Source: Puniceicoccus vermicola
Lineage (GTDB): Bacteria; Verrucomicrobiota; Verrucomicrobiia; Opitutales; Puniceicoccaceae
Reading direction: 5' to 3'
Assembly: GCF_014230055.1 (NCBI RefSeq)
Contig: NZ_JACHVA010000083.1
Coordinates: forward strand, 1-63,449
DNA length: 63,449 bases
Positions 35,989 through 45,049 of the stretch are shown here, in pieces. Position numbers and translations under genes: made by a program. The notes beneath the pieces were generated by a model. It was not told the origin of the DNA and did not search any database. It worked only from the letters and a program-made list of their open reading frames with translations. Each line of letters begins with the position of its first letter. Position 1 is the first letter of the stretch.

Positions 35989-36236
35989 ATGACCGTGTGC
36001 CTCCGGTGTCTCGCAAGTTTAATCCTTTCCAGCTTGATTCTTATCAATCCTCCCTATCCCGTTGCCATTGCTACCGTATCCGCAATATCGTGGTTGATCG
36101 CGGCAATGATGATTTTAATCCGAACAAGTGGAAGGGTTACCTTGAAGGGGACAGGATCTTTCTCCGGTCAGGGTTCTTTATTTTTGCCGGAATAACGACA
36201 CTCGTATCATTCTTAATAGTAACGCTAGAAACCTAG
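35989..36236 (+). pseudogene. Small membrane protein gene, possibly frameshifted
   Basis: An ATG at 35989 opens a 68-codon hydrophobic frame (LASLILSSLILINPPYPVAI, then VSAISWLIAAMMILIRTSG) that stops at 36195. In the +2 frame of the same region an unrelated-looking but very protein-like segment begins (GYLEGDRIFLRSGFFIFAG) and runs through a clear membrane helix to the stop at 36236. A single frameshift near 36130 would join them into an 80-residue, two- or three-helix membrane protein. Purine-rich DNA just before the ATG gives a weak ribosome-binding site. It could also be two overlapping small genes or a sequencing error. The rest of 35893-36370 holds no other gene. Confidence 0.4.
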
Positions 36237-36370
36237 ACGCAGAAAAGACGGTTTCGGAAACCTGATAGGATCTCCCGGAAAACTCTAAAATCCAACAGGA
36301 CGGGGATCCCCACCTATTGGATTAGCTGATCTCATCATTAGACAAAAAGAAAGCCCTCCCATCGTTCGTA

Positions 36371-37060
36371 GTGAGTTACACCGCCATCATCTCCATACTC
36401 ATATTGCCATTTATGCTGGCAATTACTGTGGGTTCAATCCTACTGTGGAGAGCGTTCATGAGATCCGAGGTCCTGCCTGAAGAGCTTGCTTTGGCTGCAG
36501 CGTGGGGCTTCATCGTTGGCAGTCTGATTTGGTTGGGAGTATTCCTCAGAGGAACGACGCTTCTAGGCTTTGGCGCACCGTGGACATGGATAACAGCCGC
36601 CCATTTTGCATTTGCTGGCTATGGAGCACTAACCGTCACCTCTCTCTCCTGCCGCATCGTATCCAACGAGCAAGCGCTGAAAGTCCTTCGCGTACTCCTG
36701 ATTGCACAGCCAGTAACCTATTTCGTAACAGCAGCCGGCATTCTTGGTTTTCGCTACTGTGACGAGATTGCGGCAACGAGTTACGCGAGCATATTTGCTG
36801 TGCAACTGGGCGCGGTTGCTCTCGGACAACCTGATCGTATCGCCCCTGCTCCCAGGTTACTAGCTCTTGTGGCTTTGAGTGTGCCAGTAGTAACCATGGT
36901 ACCAGCGTTAGCTTGGGCATGGGGCAGCCCAGTCTTCGACATATCAGGAATGGTTCGTTACCATGGCATCGTGAATGCAATTGGCCATGTTGGACTCGGA
37001 CTCGTGGCCTTTGCTTGGGGGCGCCCACCCTCACATTCACCAATACCGGACGTCAAATAA
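36371..37060 (+). CDS. YndJ-like polytopic membrane protein
   Basis: The 229-residue product is almost entirely hydrophobic with about seven membrane helices. It ends in MVRYHGIVNAIGHVGLGLVAF, which resembles the C-terminal region of YndJ-family proteins (HG..NA.G). YndJ function is not established. The start at GTG 36371 is inferred, as no good ribosome-binding site precedes it; an ATG at 36413 is the alternative. Base use is clearly more AT-rich than the neighbouring hemA and ABC genes. It is followed 4 bp later by the spheroidene-monooxygenase-like gene, so the pair probably forms a transferred two-gene unit. Confidence 0.6.
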   Translation: MSYTAIISILILPFMLAITVGSILLWRAFMRSEVLPEELALAAAWGFIVGSLIWLGVFLRGTTLLGFGAPWTWITAAHFAFAGYGALTVTSLSCRIVSNEQALKVLRVLLIAQPVTYFVTAAGILGFRYCDEIAATSYASIFAVQLGAVALGQPDRIAPAPRLLALVALSVPVVTMVPALAWAWGSPVFDISGMVRYHGIVNAIGHVGLGLVAFAWGRPPSHSPIPDVK

Positions 37061-37064
37061 TTCG

Positions 37065-37781
37065 ATGAAGATCTTTAGCTATCACCTCATAGAGACCACT
37101 CCATCAACCACTCTTGGAGCCATTTTCAGGCCACCCACGAGGCGCAGAATCATTGGTTTACGTCATGCGGAATCCATGACTGCAATGACGCTTGGATCTC
37201 CCATACTGTCCTCTGCGCGCATGCAATTGCGAAATCTCGCAGTGTTTGCATATTGGGAGAATGAGGAGGCTTTGGACGACTTTCTGAAGGCCACCAAACT
37301 TGGTAGAAAATTGTCTGAGGGTTGGCATGTGCGTTTAAAATTCCTGCGCCAATGGGGGCAGTTCTCTAAATTTGGAGATCTCCCCGAGAAAGTTACTGAT
37401 GCTGATCCAGCCCAACCGATAGTAGCAGTAACGCTCGCGCGATTGAAGATTCCTCAGCTCAGGAGATTTATCCACTGGGGGAAGCCAGTGGAAGAACAAG
37501 TGCGAGATCACCCGGGAACGACGTTGGCCATGGCTGCGATACGTCCCCCTCGCACATTCAGCACGTTTTCGATATGGAACTCACAACGTGAGATGACTGA
37601 TATGGTTCACGGCAGGGACTCCTTTCCCAGGGCAGATCGGCACTCGAAAGCAATGTCTGAACGTAATCGAAAAGACTTCCATTATGAATTCACCACGTTT
37701 CGCTTCCGAGCGATTGCTGAGCACGGGACATGGAAAGAGAAGAGTAACTTTGTTCCGAAAATAGAAACGCCTATCAATTAA
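37065..37781 (+). CDS. Spheroidene-monooxygenase (CrtA)-like protein
   Basis: This 238-residue soluble protein resembles the CrtA family of haem-dependent carotenoid ketolases: FAYWENEEALDDFLKATKLG, then LSEGWHVRLKFLRQWG, VTLARLKIPQLRRF, ATFS-like FSTFSIWNSQREM and a final FHYEFTTFRFRAIAEHGTW. No other carotenoid gene is in the window, and the protein is paired with a YndJ-like membrane protein as in some non-pigmented bacteria. A carotenoid substrate is therefore not assumed. The start ATG 37065 follows the YndJ stop by 4 bp. It shares the AT-richer base use of its partner. Confidence 0.7.
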   Translation: MKIFSYHLIETTPSTTLGAIFRPPTRRRIIGLRHAESMTAMTLGSPILSSARMQLRNLAVFAYWENEEALDDFLKATKLGRKLSEGWHVRLKFLRQWGQFSKFGDLPEKVTDADPAQPIVAVTLARLKIPQLRRFIHWGKPVEEQVRDHPGTTLAMAAIRPPRTFSTFSIWNSQREMTDMVHGRDSFPRADRHSKAMSERNRKDFHYEFTTFRFRAIAEHGTWKEKSNFVPKIETPIN

Positions 37782-38000
37782 TTCGGAGGAACCAACGCAC
37801 TACCGCACGTGAGGCTCCTCGAACGCCCCAAAATACAATATTCAAAGTCGCCACCTAACTCCTTTTTCTACTGCTTCTATTCTCAACCGCCGAACGTCCT
37901 ATGACTGAACTACCGATGTATGCTGGCCAGCACGCCCCGGTCGTTGATAGAAATCCAGAATCCAGCAGGGACGCTGGGGAACATGGATGTCCACTCCATC

Positions 38001-38130
38001 GGAGCGCGGTGCTTTAGCTCGCGCTTTCCCTACGTTCTTGTGGATGCGTGCCCAGGCTGAAGCACTGCGCTCCCGATAGTCCGGGGCAAATTGGATCGTT
38101 TCGTGCCAAAATTCCCCGCCCTTGTCGTTA
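38001..38130. repeat. Repeat copy to the left of the pseudopilin genes
   Basis: A block starting GGAGCGCGGTGCTTTAGCTC and containing CAGGCTGAAGCACTGCGCTCC and TTGGATCGTTTCGTGCC is matched, with changes, by 40845-40977 in the same orientation. The CGCGGTGCTTTAGCTCGCG and CAGGCTGAAGC parts can form hairpins. No gene is evident in 37782-38264, the stretch that holds this copy. Confidence 0.7.
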
Positions 38131-38264
38131 CGCCCATCCAAACTGTTTCTCATTCTCATCCTTGACTCTCCGAATCAGGAAATCAGACTCAACGGCCTCA
38201 GCAGCATTCACTTGCACTATTTTGATTCCGACAGTAGAACAGTTCATCCCCTTCAACACTGCTC

Positions 38265-38696
38265 ATGAAGCTCGCAGGACATAAAGGTCGTCAAGCATTC
38301 ACGCTTTTGGAGGTTATGATCGCCCTGGGCATCATGGCGATGGCGCTAGCCTCTGCCTCCATTTGTCTTCGCATGGGGATGATGCAATACGACACGGCCC
38401 GCTCGACCAACTACGCAACCCAGATTCTCCAAAATGAGGCCGAACGTATCAGGCTTCTCAGCTGGTCTGAGATCGAAAATCTTCCGAGCGCTGCCCGATT
38501 TTCTCCCATTGATCGAAGCAATAACAAATATCAGTTCAAGCGGATCCTCGAGAACTACAACGGATCTGATGACATCAAGAGAATTTGGCTCATTGCCAAT
38601 TGGAAAGGGCTTAAAGGAGAACCACACCAGCTAAAGATCACCTTCAACTACGCCAGAGACGGCGCATTCGACTATCTCTATGGATCCAACAGCTGA
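38265..38696 (+). CDS. Pseudopilin with type IV prepilin signal (GspI/GspH-like)
   Basis: The 143-residue product has a short basic leader and the prepilin peptidase motif FTLLEVMIALGIM (Phe+1, Glu+5 at about residues 12-16), followed by a hydrophobic helix. The globular part has few recognisable motifs. Size and signal are those of minor pseudopilins of type II secretion or type IV pili. Its last 17 bases overlap the next gene. No secretin, ATPase or prepilin peptidase gene is in the window. Confidence 0.8.
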   Translation: MKLAGHKGRQAFTLLEVMIALGIMAMALASASICLRMGMMQYDTARSTNYATQILQNEAERIRLLSWSEIENLPSAARFSPIDRSNNKYQFKRILENYNGSDDIKRIWLIANWKGLKGEPHQLKITFNYARDGAFDYLYGSNS

Positions 38697-39261
38697 GCCG
38701 CAGGTTTCTCCGACGCTTGCGGCGGATTCTTCGCGCAGCGACGGATTTACGCTCGTTGAGATGATGATTTCGACTGTCATCCTTCTGATGGTGGTTACCG
38801 GAGTCCTCACGTTCTTTCTTTCCTTCACCGAGGCGGGGCTGCGAATGGGATACTACTCTGACCTCGAGCGCCAAAACCAGCGAATCTATCAGTATTTTTC
38901 TCAAGATATTCGAGATGCAGAAAGCCTATCGTGGACGGATAGCCAAACCCTGACCCTCATTAGCAAAGGGAAGCAAACGACTTACACCTTTGACCCGGAT
39001 GCGAAAACTCTAACTCGGCAAGAAACGGGCGAACCCCTGCAGGTGATCGCTGAAGATATCGAAGAATTCGAATTCTCGGCGTACGACCTCCTCGGCAATA
39101 GTATCAAACTGTTCAACAACTTAACGACGGCGAATGCAAAAACCAAGATGGTCGGGTTCTCGGGGAGTGCCGTAAAAATCCACAGTGGCATCGAGGACTC
39201 GACCACCCAGATTCAGTCTGCAGTCTACATGATGCGCAACAAAACCGAATTTATTCCCTAG
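38680..39261 (+). CDS. Pseudopilin (PilW/GspJ-like)
   Basis: The 193-residue product has a long leader of about 22 residues, then the prepilin site DGFTLVEMMISTVILLMVVTG with a hydrophobic helix. The globular part contains a beta-rich QTLTLISKGKQTTYTFDPDA stretch as in PilW/GspJ-type minor pseudopilins. It overlaps the gene before it and is followed 3 bp later by the long third gene. The operon could build a pseudopilus tip, or a short adhesive pilus, but partner genes lie elsewhere. Confidence 0.78.
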   Translation: MDPTAEPQVSPTLAADSSRSDGFTLVEMMISTVILLMVVTGVLTFFLSFTEAGLRMGYYSDLERQNQRIYQYFSQDIRDAESLSWTDSQTLTLISKGKQTTYTFDPDAKTLTRQETGEPLQVIAEDIEEFEFSAYDLLGNSIKLFNNLTTANAKTKMVGFSGSAVKIHSGIEDSTTQIQSAVYMMRNKTEFIP

Positions 39262-39264
39262 GGC

Positions 39265-40770
39265 ATGAACAACTCAAAAACAGGCAGTGCTCTCCTCGTC
39301 ACCGTGATTTTCACGAGCATCTTAGGACTCATCGCGATCCCCACGTATCTCAGCCTGAGCCGGAATACCCTTACGCTCGCCAACCGCACTCACTATAATG
39401 CTGTCGCCGTTAATCTGGCCGAGGGCGGTATTGAGTACGGTGTTCACACGATCCGAAACACATCTGTAGTTCGGAATGCATGGAGTGGGTGGACAACTGT
39501 GGACGGGGACGCCTACAAGAAGCTCCCTGAGACAGACTACGTTGGGAACATCCACGGAGAACTCTCGGTCTACGTCATCGGCTATGATTCGGATTCTCCG
39601 GAAGTGCTGTCCAAGGCAACGATTCACTTGGGAAACCAACCGCCTATCGAAAAATATATGTATGCCGATGTCCGCTCGAACAGCACCCGCGGCCTCTTCG
39701 CCTATGGCATGCTGGTCAAAGACTATATTCATGCGGAAGGAGGCGTCGAGTTCGACAGCTGGATCTCTGATCCCGACGGAGATCCAAATACTCCCATCCA
39801 ATTCTACGCCGACCACCTTTCGCGCGACTCGGTTGCAATCGCCACGGTGAGCACGGAAGACGGAGCGATTCGGTTGGGCAGCTCCGATGTCTACGGAACC
39901 GCTGCGGTCGGGAGTGGAAGCTATCGCGGTCTGGATGTCGGCTGGGGCGGCCAAGTCGGTCCACGAGACCCTCACAAATGGCACTGGTCGGACAAAGAAT
40001 ACCTCTGGGCCAAAGATCCCCCAGGATGGAAGGTGTCGACTAAAACCGGAGCTCTGACCACTGGATTTACCGCGTCCTTTGAAGATATCTCAGTCGGAAT
40101 CACCACTCCCCGTTTCGATCTGACCGATCCGCGTGCCCGTTACCGCCTCCCCTACACCTACGAGAAAGAGGTCAGCAATGGCTATTCGACCTGGAAAGAG
40201 AATGTCTATATCGATGAGGAGACTCTCGGTTCGCCAGGCCAGAGTTCGGTCCTCGAACTCCAGGATCTGGAGGTAAAAGCGGGAGCGACGTTGCGAATCG
40301 AGGGCGATGTCACCGTCTACCTGCCGACCGAGGAAGTCACCTCCATGAAAGTCATTGAAGGAGGAGAGATCGAGCTCGCTCCTGACGCGACCTTGACCGT
40401 CTACACCGCTGGCGATGTCGACGTCACGGGGGCGGGGCTCTTCAGCCAAGTCGCCCCGCAACAACTTCAACTCTGGGGAACCGCCCCCGAAAGCCAGCAT
40501 TTTAACTTTCTCAACAATGGCCAGTTTAGCGGGATCATCTACGCCCCGAAAGCTAGTGTCCGCGTCACTGGCGACTCGGATATCTATGGATCCATCGTGG
40601 CCAACGACGTTACCATGACCGGGAGCGGTTCGTTCCGCTACGACGAGTCTCTCGCCGACTACATAGGTCATCATTCCACCCCTGGCCCGCCGGAAGTTAA
40701 CTTTCTGGAAGAGCTGACTGGAAGCGAACGCCTCCCCTACGTCCAGAAGTTTGAAGCGGTGAGCTTGTAA
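39265..40770 (+). CDS. Large surface protein with PilX-like front and beta-helix domain (DUF7305-type)
   Basis: This 501-residue protein has an N-terminal hydrophobic helix (ALLVTVIFTSILGLIAI, with a short leader and no clear Gly-Phe cleavage site) like PilX/GspK-type minor pilins. A beta-rich body follows. Its end (about 430-475: FNFLNNGQFSGIIYAPKAS, then VRVTGDSDIYGSIVANDV, then a TGSGSF strand) is a regular repeat of a right-handed beta-helix as in DUF7305 proteins. It may be an adhesin carried by a pseudopilus. It sits third in a unit after two minor pseudopilins. Confidence 0.72.
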   Translation: MNNSKTGSALLVTVIFTSILGLIAIPTYLSLSRNTLTLANRTHYNAVAVNLAEGGIEYGVHTIRNTSVVRNAWSGWTTVDGDAYKKLPETDYVGNIHGELSVYVIGYDSDSPEVLSKATIHLGNQPPIEKYMYADVRSNSTRGLFAYGMLVKDYIHAEGGVEFDSWISDPDGDPNTPIQFYADHLSRDSVAIATVSTEDGAIRLGSSDVYGTAAVGSGSYRGLDVGWGGQVGPRDPHKWHWSDKEYLWAKDPPGWKVSTKTGALTTGFTASFEDISVGITTPRFDLTDPRARYRLPYTYEKEVSNGYSTWKENVYIDEETLGSPGQSSVLELQDLEVKAGATLRIEGDVTVYLPTEEVTSMKVIEGGEIELAPDATLTVYTAGDVDVTGAGLFSQVAPQQLQLWGTAPESQHFNFLNNGQFSGIIYAPKASVRVTGDSDIYGSIVANDVTMTGSGSFRYDESLADYIGHHSTPGPPEVNFLEELTGSERLPYVQKFEAVSL

Positions 40771-40844
40771 TACCGAATTTAGGAGCTGCGAAAGATGACA
40801 TCCCGGCCTCCTACCGAAGTTGGGAAGCCCTGAAAAAGTTGAGG

Positions 40845-40977
40845 GGAGCGCGGTGCTTCAGCCCGCGTTTTCGGAATCTCCTTTTGCATATGCACGCAGG
40901 CTGAAGCACTGCACCCCCGAAAGACTGAGGAAAATAGGATCGTTTCGTCCCAAAACTCCCCTTTCTTGCAGTTACAC
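40845..40977. repeat. Repeat copy to the right of the pseudopilin genes
   Basis: It starts with GGAGCGCGGTGCTTCAGCCC and contains GCAGGCTGAAGCACTGC and ATCGTTTCGTCCCAAAACTC, in the order and orientation of the copy at 38001-38130. Together the two copies bracket the three-gene pseudopilin unit. The gap 40771-41048 holds nothing else recognisable. Confidence 0.7.
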
Positions 40978-41048
40978 CTCAGGTCACCCATGCCCGAATT
41001 CAAACCATTGCCAAACGCCGAAAAATTTCTCAATTTATTCAGCTTCTG

Positions 41049-42020
41049 ATGCCCAAATCCCCTCAAACTGTCAGTATTGAAGCCGAAGGCCTCGGCAAGT
41101 CATTTGGCGACCTCACCGCGGTTGAAGAGGTCTCGTTTACGGTCAAACCGGGGGAGGTCGTCGGGTTCATCGGTCCAAATGGAGCGGGGAAATCGACGAC
41201 CCTGCGGATGCTGACCGGATTCCTCCGCCCCTCTACGGGGAAGGCTCGGATCGGTGGCCACGATGTCCTCCGCAAACCGGGCGCGGCGCGGCGTCAGTTC
41301 GGGTACCTGCCCGAGACCGGACCACTCTATGGAGAGATGACGGTAATCGAGTTTCTTCACTTTGTCGCCGGAGCCCGGGGCATGGACCGGCTCGCCCTTG
41401 ATGGAGACCTCAATCGAGTCCGGAAGATCTGCCATTTGGAGAAAGTGTGGCACCAAACAATCGAGACGCTTTCGAAAGGATACCGGCAGCGCGTCGGACT
41501 GGCCCAAGCGATCCTTCACGATCCTTCCTGCCTCATCCTCGACGAGCCAACCGATGGTCTTGATCCCAACCAGAAACAGGAAGTGCGCGATCTCGTGACC
41601 GAAATGGGAAGCGAGAAAGCCATCCTCCTCTCCACCCATGTTCTGGAGGAGCTGGAGGCAGTCTGTGACCGGGTCATCCTCCTCCACAAGGGATCGGTTC
41701 TCCTCGACGAGTCGATCGGGGCAATGCGGAAGCGTCATCCCCTCTTCGGCAGCGTGAAGGTGCGGGTGGCCGAAAGCGACGCCGAACGTGCGCCGGCCGT
41801 GTTCAAGAAGCTGGAACCGTTCGTCAGCAAGATCGACCGCCAAGGCGAAGACTTCCTGCTCTATTCCCGAGATAAGCGAAACGTCTCCGAAGCAGTTCTG
41901 GCGGTCATCAAGGACTCGGGACTGGATCTGCGGGAAGTGGCCCCGGTCATCCCCCGACTCGAGGACGTTTTTCAGGAGCTGACACGGCCCACATCCAATT
42001 TCACGGAGGAGGACGAATGA
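41049..42020 (+). CDS. ABC transporter ATP-binding protein (GldA-like)
   Basis: The 323-residue nucleotide-binding subunit has the Walker A motif GPNGAGKST (about 40-48), Q-loop in FGYLPETGPLYGEM, signature LSKGYRQRVGLAQA, Walker B CLILDEPTDGLDPNQ and H-loop LLSTHVLEE. A C-terminal domain of about 80 residues follows. It is followed by a permease and a GldG-type protein with 4-bp overlaps, which is the layout of GldA/GldF/GldG. In Bacteroidetes this set is linked to gliding, but in other phyla it is a general ABC-2 exporter with unknown substrate. Gliding should not be inferred here. Confidence 0.92.
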   Translation: MPKSPQTVSIEAEGLGKSFGDLTAVEEVSFTVKPGEVVGFIGPNGAGKSTTLRMLTGFLRPSTGKARIGGHDVLRKPGAARRQFGYLPETGPLYGEMTVIEFLHFVAGARGMDRLALDGDLNRVRKICHLEKVWHQTIETLSKGYRQRVGLAQAILHDPSCLILDEPTDGLDPNQKQEVRDLVTEMGSEKAILLSTHVLEELEAVCDRVILLHKGSVLLDESIGAMRKRHPLFGSVKVRVAESDAERAPAVFKKLEPFVSKIDRQGEDFLLYSRDKRNVSEAVLAVIKDSGLDLREVAPVIPRLEDVFQELTRPTSNFTEEDE

Positions 42021-42733
42021 GAGCAGTATTTCTACGAGAATTTTATGGCTATTTCCGGACTCCGGTCGCCTGGGTTTTTCTCTCAGTTTTTCTGATCGCC
42101 AGCGTGGGTCTCCCCTGGTTCCTCGGCGACTTTTTCGAGAGTAATGATGCCAGCCTCCGCATTGTTTTTCGTTTCCTCCCGTGGATCTATCTCTTCCTGA
42201 TCCCTGCGGTCGGGATGCGCCTCTGGTCGGAGGAGAAAAAGACCGGGACCATCGAGCTCCTTCTCACCTATCCGGTTTCTCTGAATCAGGCCATTTTCGG
42301 GAAGTTCCTTGCCGGATGGCTGTTCATCGGTCTCGCCCTTCTCCTCACGTTTCCGATGCCCCTTACGGTCGCCTATCTCGGCAATCCCGACTGGGGCGTG
42401 ATGGCCAGCGGCTACCTCGGAGCCTTCCTCATGGCCGGGGCCTATCTGGGAATCTGCTCCGCCTGCTCGTCACTGACCGCGAATTCGGTCATCAGCTTCG
42501 TTCTCGGATTGATGGCGTGCCTCCTCCTCGTCCTCTTGGGTTGGAACGTCTTCGGAGATCTCCTCCTTTCGCTGAGTCTCCCGGTGGCCGCGGTCGACTT
42601 TCTCGGTGGGTTTGGCATCCTCCCGCGCTTTCAACCTCTGATTGACGGCATCCTCACCCTCGCCGATCTCGTCTACTTTCTCTCAATCGCCTTTTTCGCC
42701 CTTTGCCTCAACCGAGTCGTCCTCAGCCGATGA
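42017..42733 (+). CDS. ABC-2 type permease (GldF-like)
   Basis: The 238-residue product has six predicted membrane helices and the early motif EEKKTGTIELLLTYPVS typical of ABC-2 family permeases. Its start overlaps the ATPase stop by 4 bp and its end overlaps the GldG-type start by 4 bp, so the three proteins should be made in concert. The permease lies in the inner membrane and exports an unknown compound. Confidence 0.88.
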   Translation: MRAVFLREFYGYFRTPVAWVFLSVFLIASVGLPWFLGDFFESNDASLRIVFRFLPWIYLFLIPAVGMRLWSEEKKTGTIELLLTYPVSLNQAIFGKFLAGWLFIGLALLLTFPMPLTVAYLGNPDWGVMASGYLGAFLMAGAYLGICSACSSLTANSVISFVLGLMACLLLVLLGWNVFGDLLLSLSLPVAAVDFLGGFGILPRFQPLIDGILTLADLVYFLSIAFFALCLNRVVLSR

Positions 42734-44604
42734 ACCTCGCCCGCAAGATCTTCCTCGCCGTCCTCTGCATCCTCGCACCCCTGGTCGTAACCTACCTCGC
42801 CCAGCGAGTCTCCTGGCGCATGGATTGGACCTCTGAGGGCCTCTACTCTCTCTCCCAACCCAGCCGGGACATTCTCGAGCAAATCGAGGAGCCCATTGAA
42901 TTTACTCTCTACTACACGCCGGATGTAGAAGACATCCCCGCCAGTATTCGCAACTTTGCCCAGCGCGTGAAAACGATGCTGTACGAATACACCAAGGCCG
43001 CCCCCAATCGGATCACGGTGGACATCGCCAATCCGGCGCCCGATACCTTGATCGAGGAAGAGGCTGTCGGCGCAGGACTTTCGGGTCAGCGGATGGCGAA
43101 CGGGGAAGTTCTTTATCTCGGGCTCGTAGCGAAAGGAAACGGAGGCGAACGGGTGATCCCCTTCCTCCTCCCGGCACGCGAACCCGCGCTCGAATACGAC
43201 CTCTCCCGCCTGATCCTCGACCTCATTCATCCCGAGAAGCCCAAGATTGGCATTCTGACCTCCCTCAACCTCTGGGGCAAGGAGGCTAACCTGGTCCAAG
43301 GCGTGCGAGCCGAGCCGCCATCGATCCTCATCCAAGAACTCCAGCGGCTCTTCGAAGTCGTCCCGCTCGGGCGACGCGGAGACATCCCCGAGGATCTGGA
43401 TATGATTGCCCTCATTCATCCACGTGGCGTCTCGGACCAGATGGCCTTTGCCCTCGACCAGTATTTTCTCGCCGGAGGTCCACTACTCATCGCCGTCGAT
43501 CCCTCCTCGGCCGAAGTTCGACGCACCCACCCCAACCGCAACCAACTCAATGGGCTCGGGGGTCCGACCGAATCGGATATCCCCCAACTCCTCTCCGGCT
43601 GGGGGATCCAATACAACTCGCGACGCGTCGTCGGCGACTTCGAGCTGGCAACCAACGTTCGCCTCTCAGCAGAGGAACCGGAGCTGCCCCATCCCCTTTG
43701 GCTCACCTTTCGCGACCCAGAGAGCGAGACACCAGCGACCACTGGGTTGAACGAGATCCTCCTCATCGAAGCCGGATCCTTCACCGTCGAGAATCCGAAT
43801 CTCCGGGTGACCCCGATTCTCGAGACCACCGCTCAAAGCGGTGAAATGATGGCTTCCTCGGTGCCAATTACCGGGGTCGAGAACCTTCCCCAGCAGATTT
43901 CTCCCGACGGCCGCAGTGAGTTCATTGCCGCGCTCCTCCAAGGGGTCTTCCCCACAGCCTTCCCCGACGGCGAACCCTCCGAGAATAAAGAAGACGACTG
44001 GATTCGCCAACTCGAGGAGGAAGAGGATCCGTCCCTAAAGCAATCGACCGGAGAATCCAATCTGGTGATCGTCACCGACACCGATCTCTTTACCGACCGC
44101 TTCGGCACGGAAACCGTCCGCTACCTAAGCCAACAAACCACCCGTCGCTCCAACGACAACCTGGCTTTAGCGGTCAACCTCTTCGAACTTCTGGCCGGAG
44201 GCAACGAACTCGTGGAGCTCCGTGGCAAAGGCACCGTAGCTCGCCCCTTCCTCCGCGTCGAAGACCTAGCGGCCCAAGCCCGCGTAGCCTATGAGAAACA
44301 ACTCAGCCAATTGGAAGAGGAGCTCATCTCAGTTCGCAACGACATCCGCGGCTTGGAATCAGAATCTACCGACGAAGAAAAGGAAATCTCTCCCGAGGCC
44401 GAAGCCGAGATTCAACAGCGATTGCAGGATTTCCGGGAAAAGGAAGTGCAGCTGCGCCGCGAGCAACGGGAAATCCGTAAAGAACTGCGCGAAGAAATCC
44501 GCCGACTCGACCGCACCCTCGTTCTCATCAATCTCCTCGTCGTCCCCGGACTCATCGCCCTGCTGGCGCTGCAGTATTTTCTGCGTCGCCGACCGGGGAA
44601 GTAA
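42730..44604 (+). CDS. GldG-type ABC accessory protein
   Basis: The 624-residue product has an N-terminal membrane helix (about 3-25) and a last one near the C-terminus (LINLLVVPGLIALLALQYFL). Between them lies a large periplasmic GldG/IFT52-like domain. Characteristic parts are EGLYSLSQPSRDILEQIEEP, FTLYYTPDVEDIP and DPSSAEVRRTHPNRN. A Glu/Arg-rich coiled coil (about 535-610) precedes the final helix. I set the start at ATG 42730 on the basis of the 4-bp overlap with the permease stop; a start at 42703 is less plausible. Function in transport is inferred from operon. Confidence 0.85.
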   Translation: MNLARKIFLAVLCILAPLVVTYLAQRVSWRMDWTSEGLYSLSQPSRDILEQIEEPIEFTLYYTPDVEDIPASIRNFAQRVKTMLYEYTKAAPNRITVDIANPAPDTLIEEEAVGAGLSGQRMANGEVLYLGLVAKGNGGERVIPFLLPAREPALEYDLSRLILDLIHPEKPKIGILTSLNLWGKEANLVQGVRAEPPSILIQELQRLFEVVPLGRRGDIPEDLDMIALIHPRGVSDQMAFALDQYFLAGGPLLIAVDPSSAEVRRTHPNRNQLNGLGGPTESDIPQLLSGWGIQYNSRRVVGDFELATNVRLSAEEPELPHPLWLTFRDPESETPATTGLNEILLIEAGSFTVENPNLRVTPILETTAQSGEMMASSVPITGVENLPQQISPDGRSEFIAALLQGVFPTAFPDGEPSENKEDDWIRQLEEEEDPSLKQSTGESNLVIVTDTDLFTDRFGTETVRYLSQQTTRRSNDNLALAVNLFELLAGGNELVELRGKGTVARPFLRVEDLAAQARVAYEKQLSQLEEELISVRNDIRGLESESTDEEKEISPEAEAEIQQRLQDFREKEVQLRREQREIRKELREEIRRLDRTLVLINLLVVPGLIALLALQYFLRRRPGK

Positions 44605-44646
44605 GGCAGGTGATTACTCGGCGCTGGTTCGCTGATAGAGAACTGA

Positions 44647-44936
44647 GGCACCCCTGCCAACGAGCCAGAACCCCTCCGCTTCCTATGGAAGCACCTCCCC
44701 TGCAAGCAGGAGAGGAGTCTGAGACAGACCTGAAGAATATTGGACGTCCGGAGAATCAAACTCCCCTCCTACTCGTAGGAATGGGGGATCCCGCGGACGC
44801 GGGATGGGGAGGTTCTGGCTCTTCGCATTTCCGGAGAAGCTCTATTCAAAACGGGGCACCCCCGCCAACGAGTCTGAACCCCTCCGCTTCCTATGGAAGC
44901 ACCTCCCCTGCAAGCAGGGGAGGAGTCTGAGAGAGG
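44647..44936. repeat. Two-copy direct repeat with hairpin between gldG-like gene and menB
   Basis: Copies at about 44647-44727 and 44855-44935 share CCCCTCCGCTTCCTATGGAA, GCACCTCCCCTGCAAGCAGG and a AGGAGTCTGAGA end. Between them is a perfect hairpin ATCCCGC-GGAC-GCGGGAT (44788-44805). A shorter relative occurs at about 47020. The whole gap 44605-45049 holds no gene. Confidence 0.7.
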
Positions 44937-45049
44937 GAAGCCAACGATGAGCCTTTCGTCGCAATAGACAGCCCCCTCCTCCTAAAAGGAAAACCGGAGC
45001 CTCTGAGAATTTCACCCCGTCTCTCGGGTTTGGCCCCGACCCTTCTCCC

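Noticed and set aside
41049-44604. Gliding-motility machinery (Gld) claim
   Set aside because: Only the ABC part (GldA/F/G-like) is present and such sets are widespread outside gliding bacteria; no GldB-N or Spr genes are seen.
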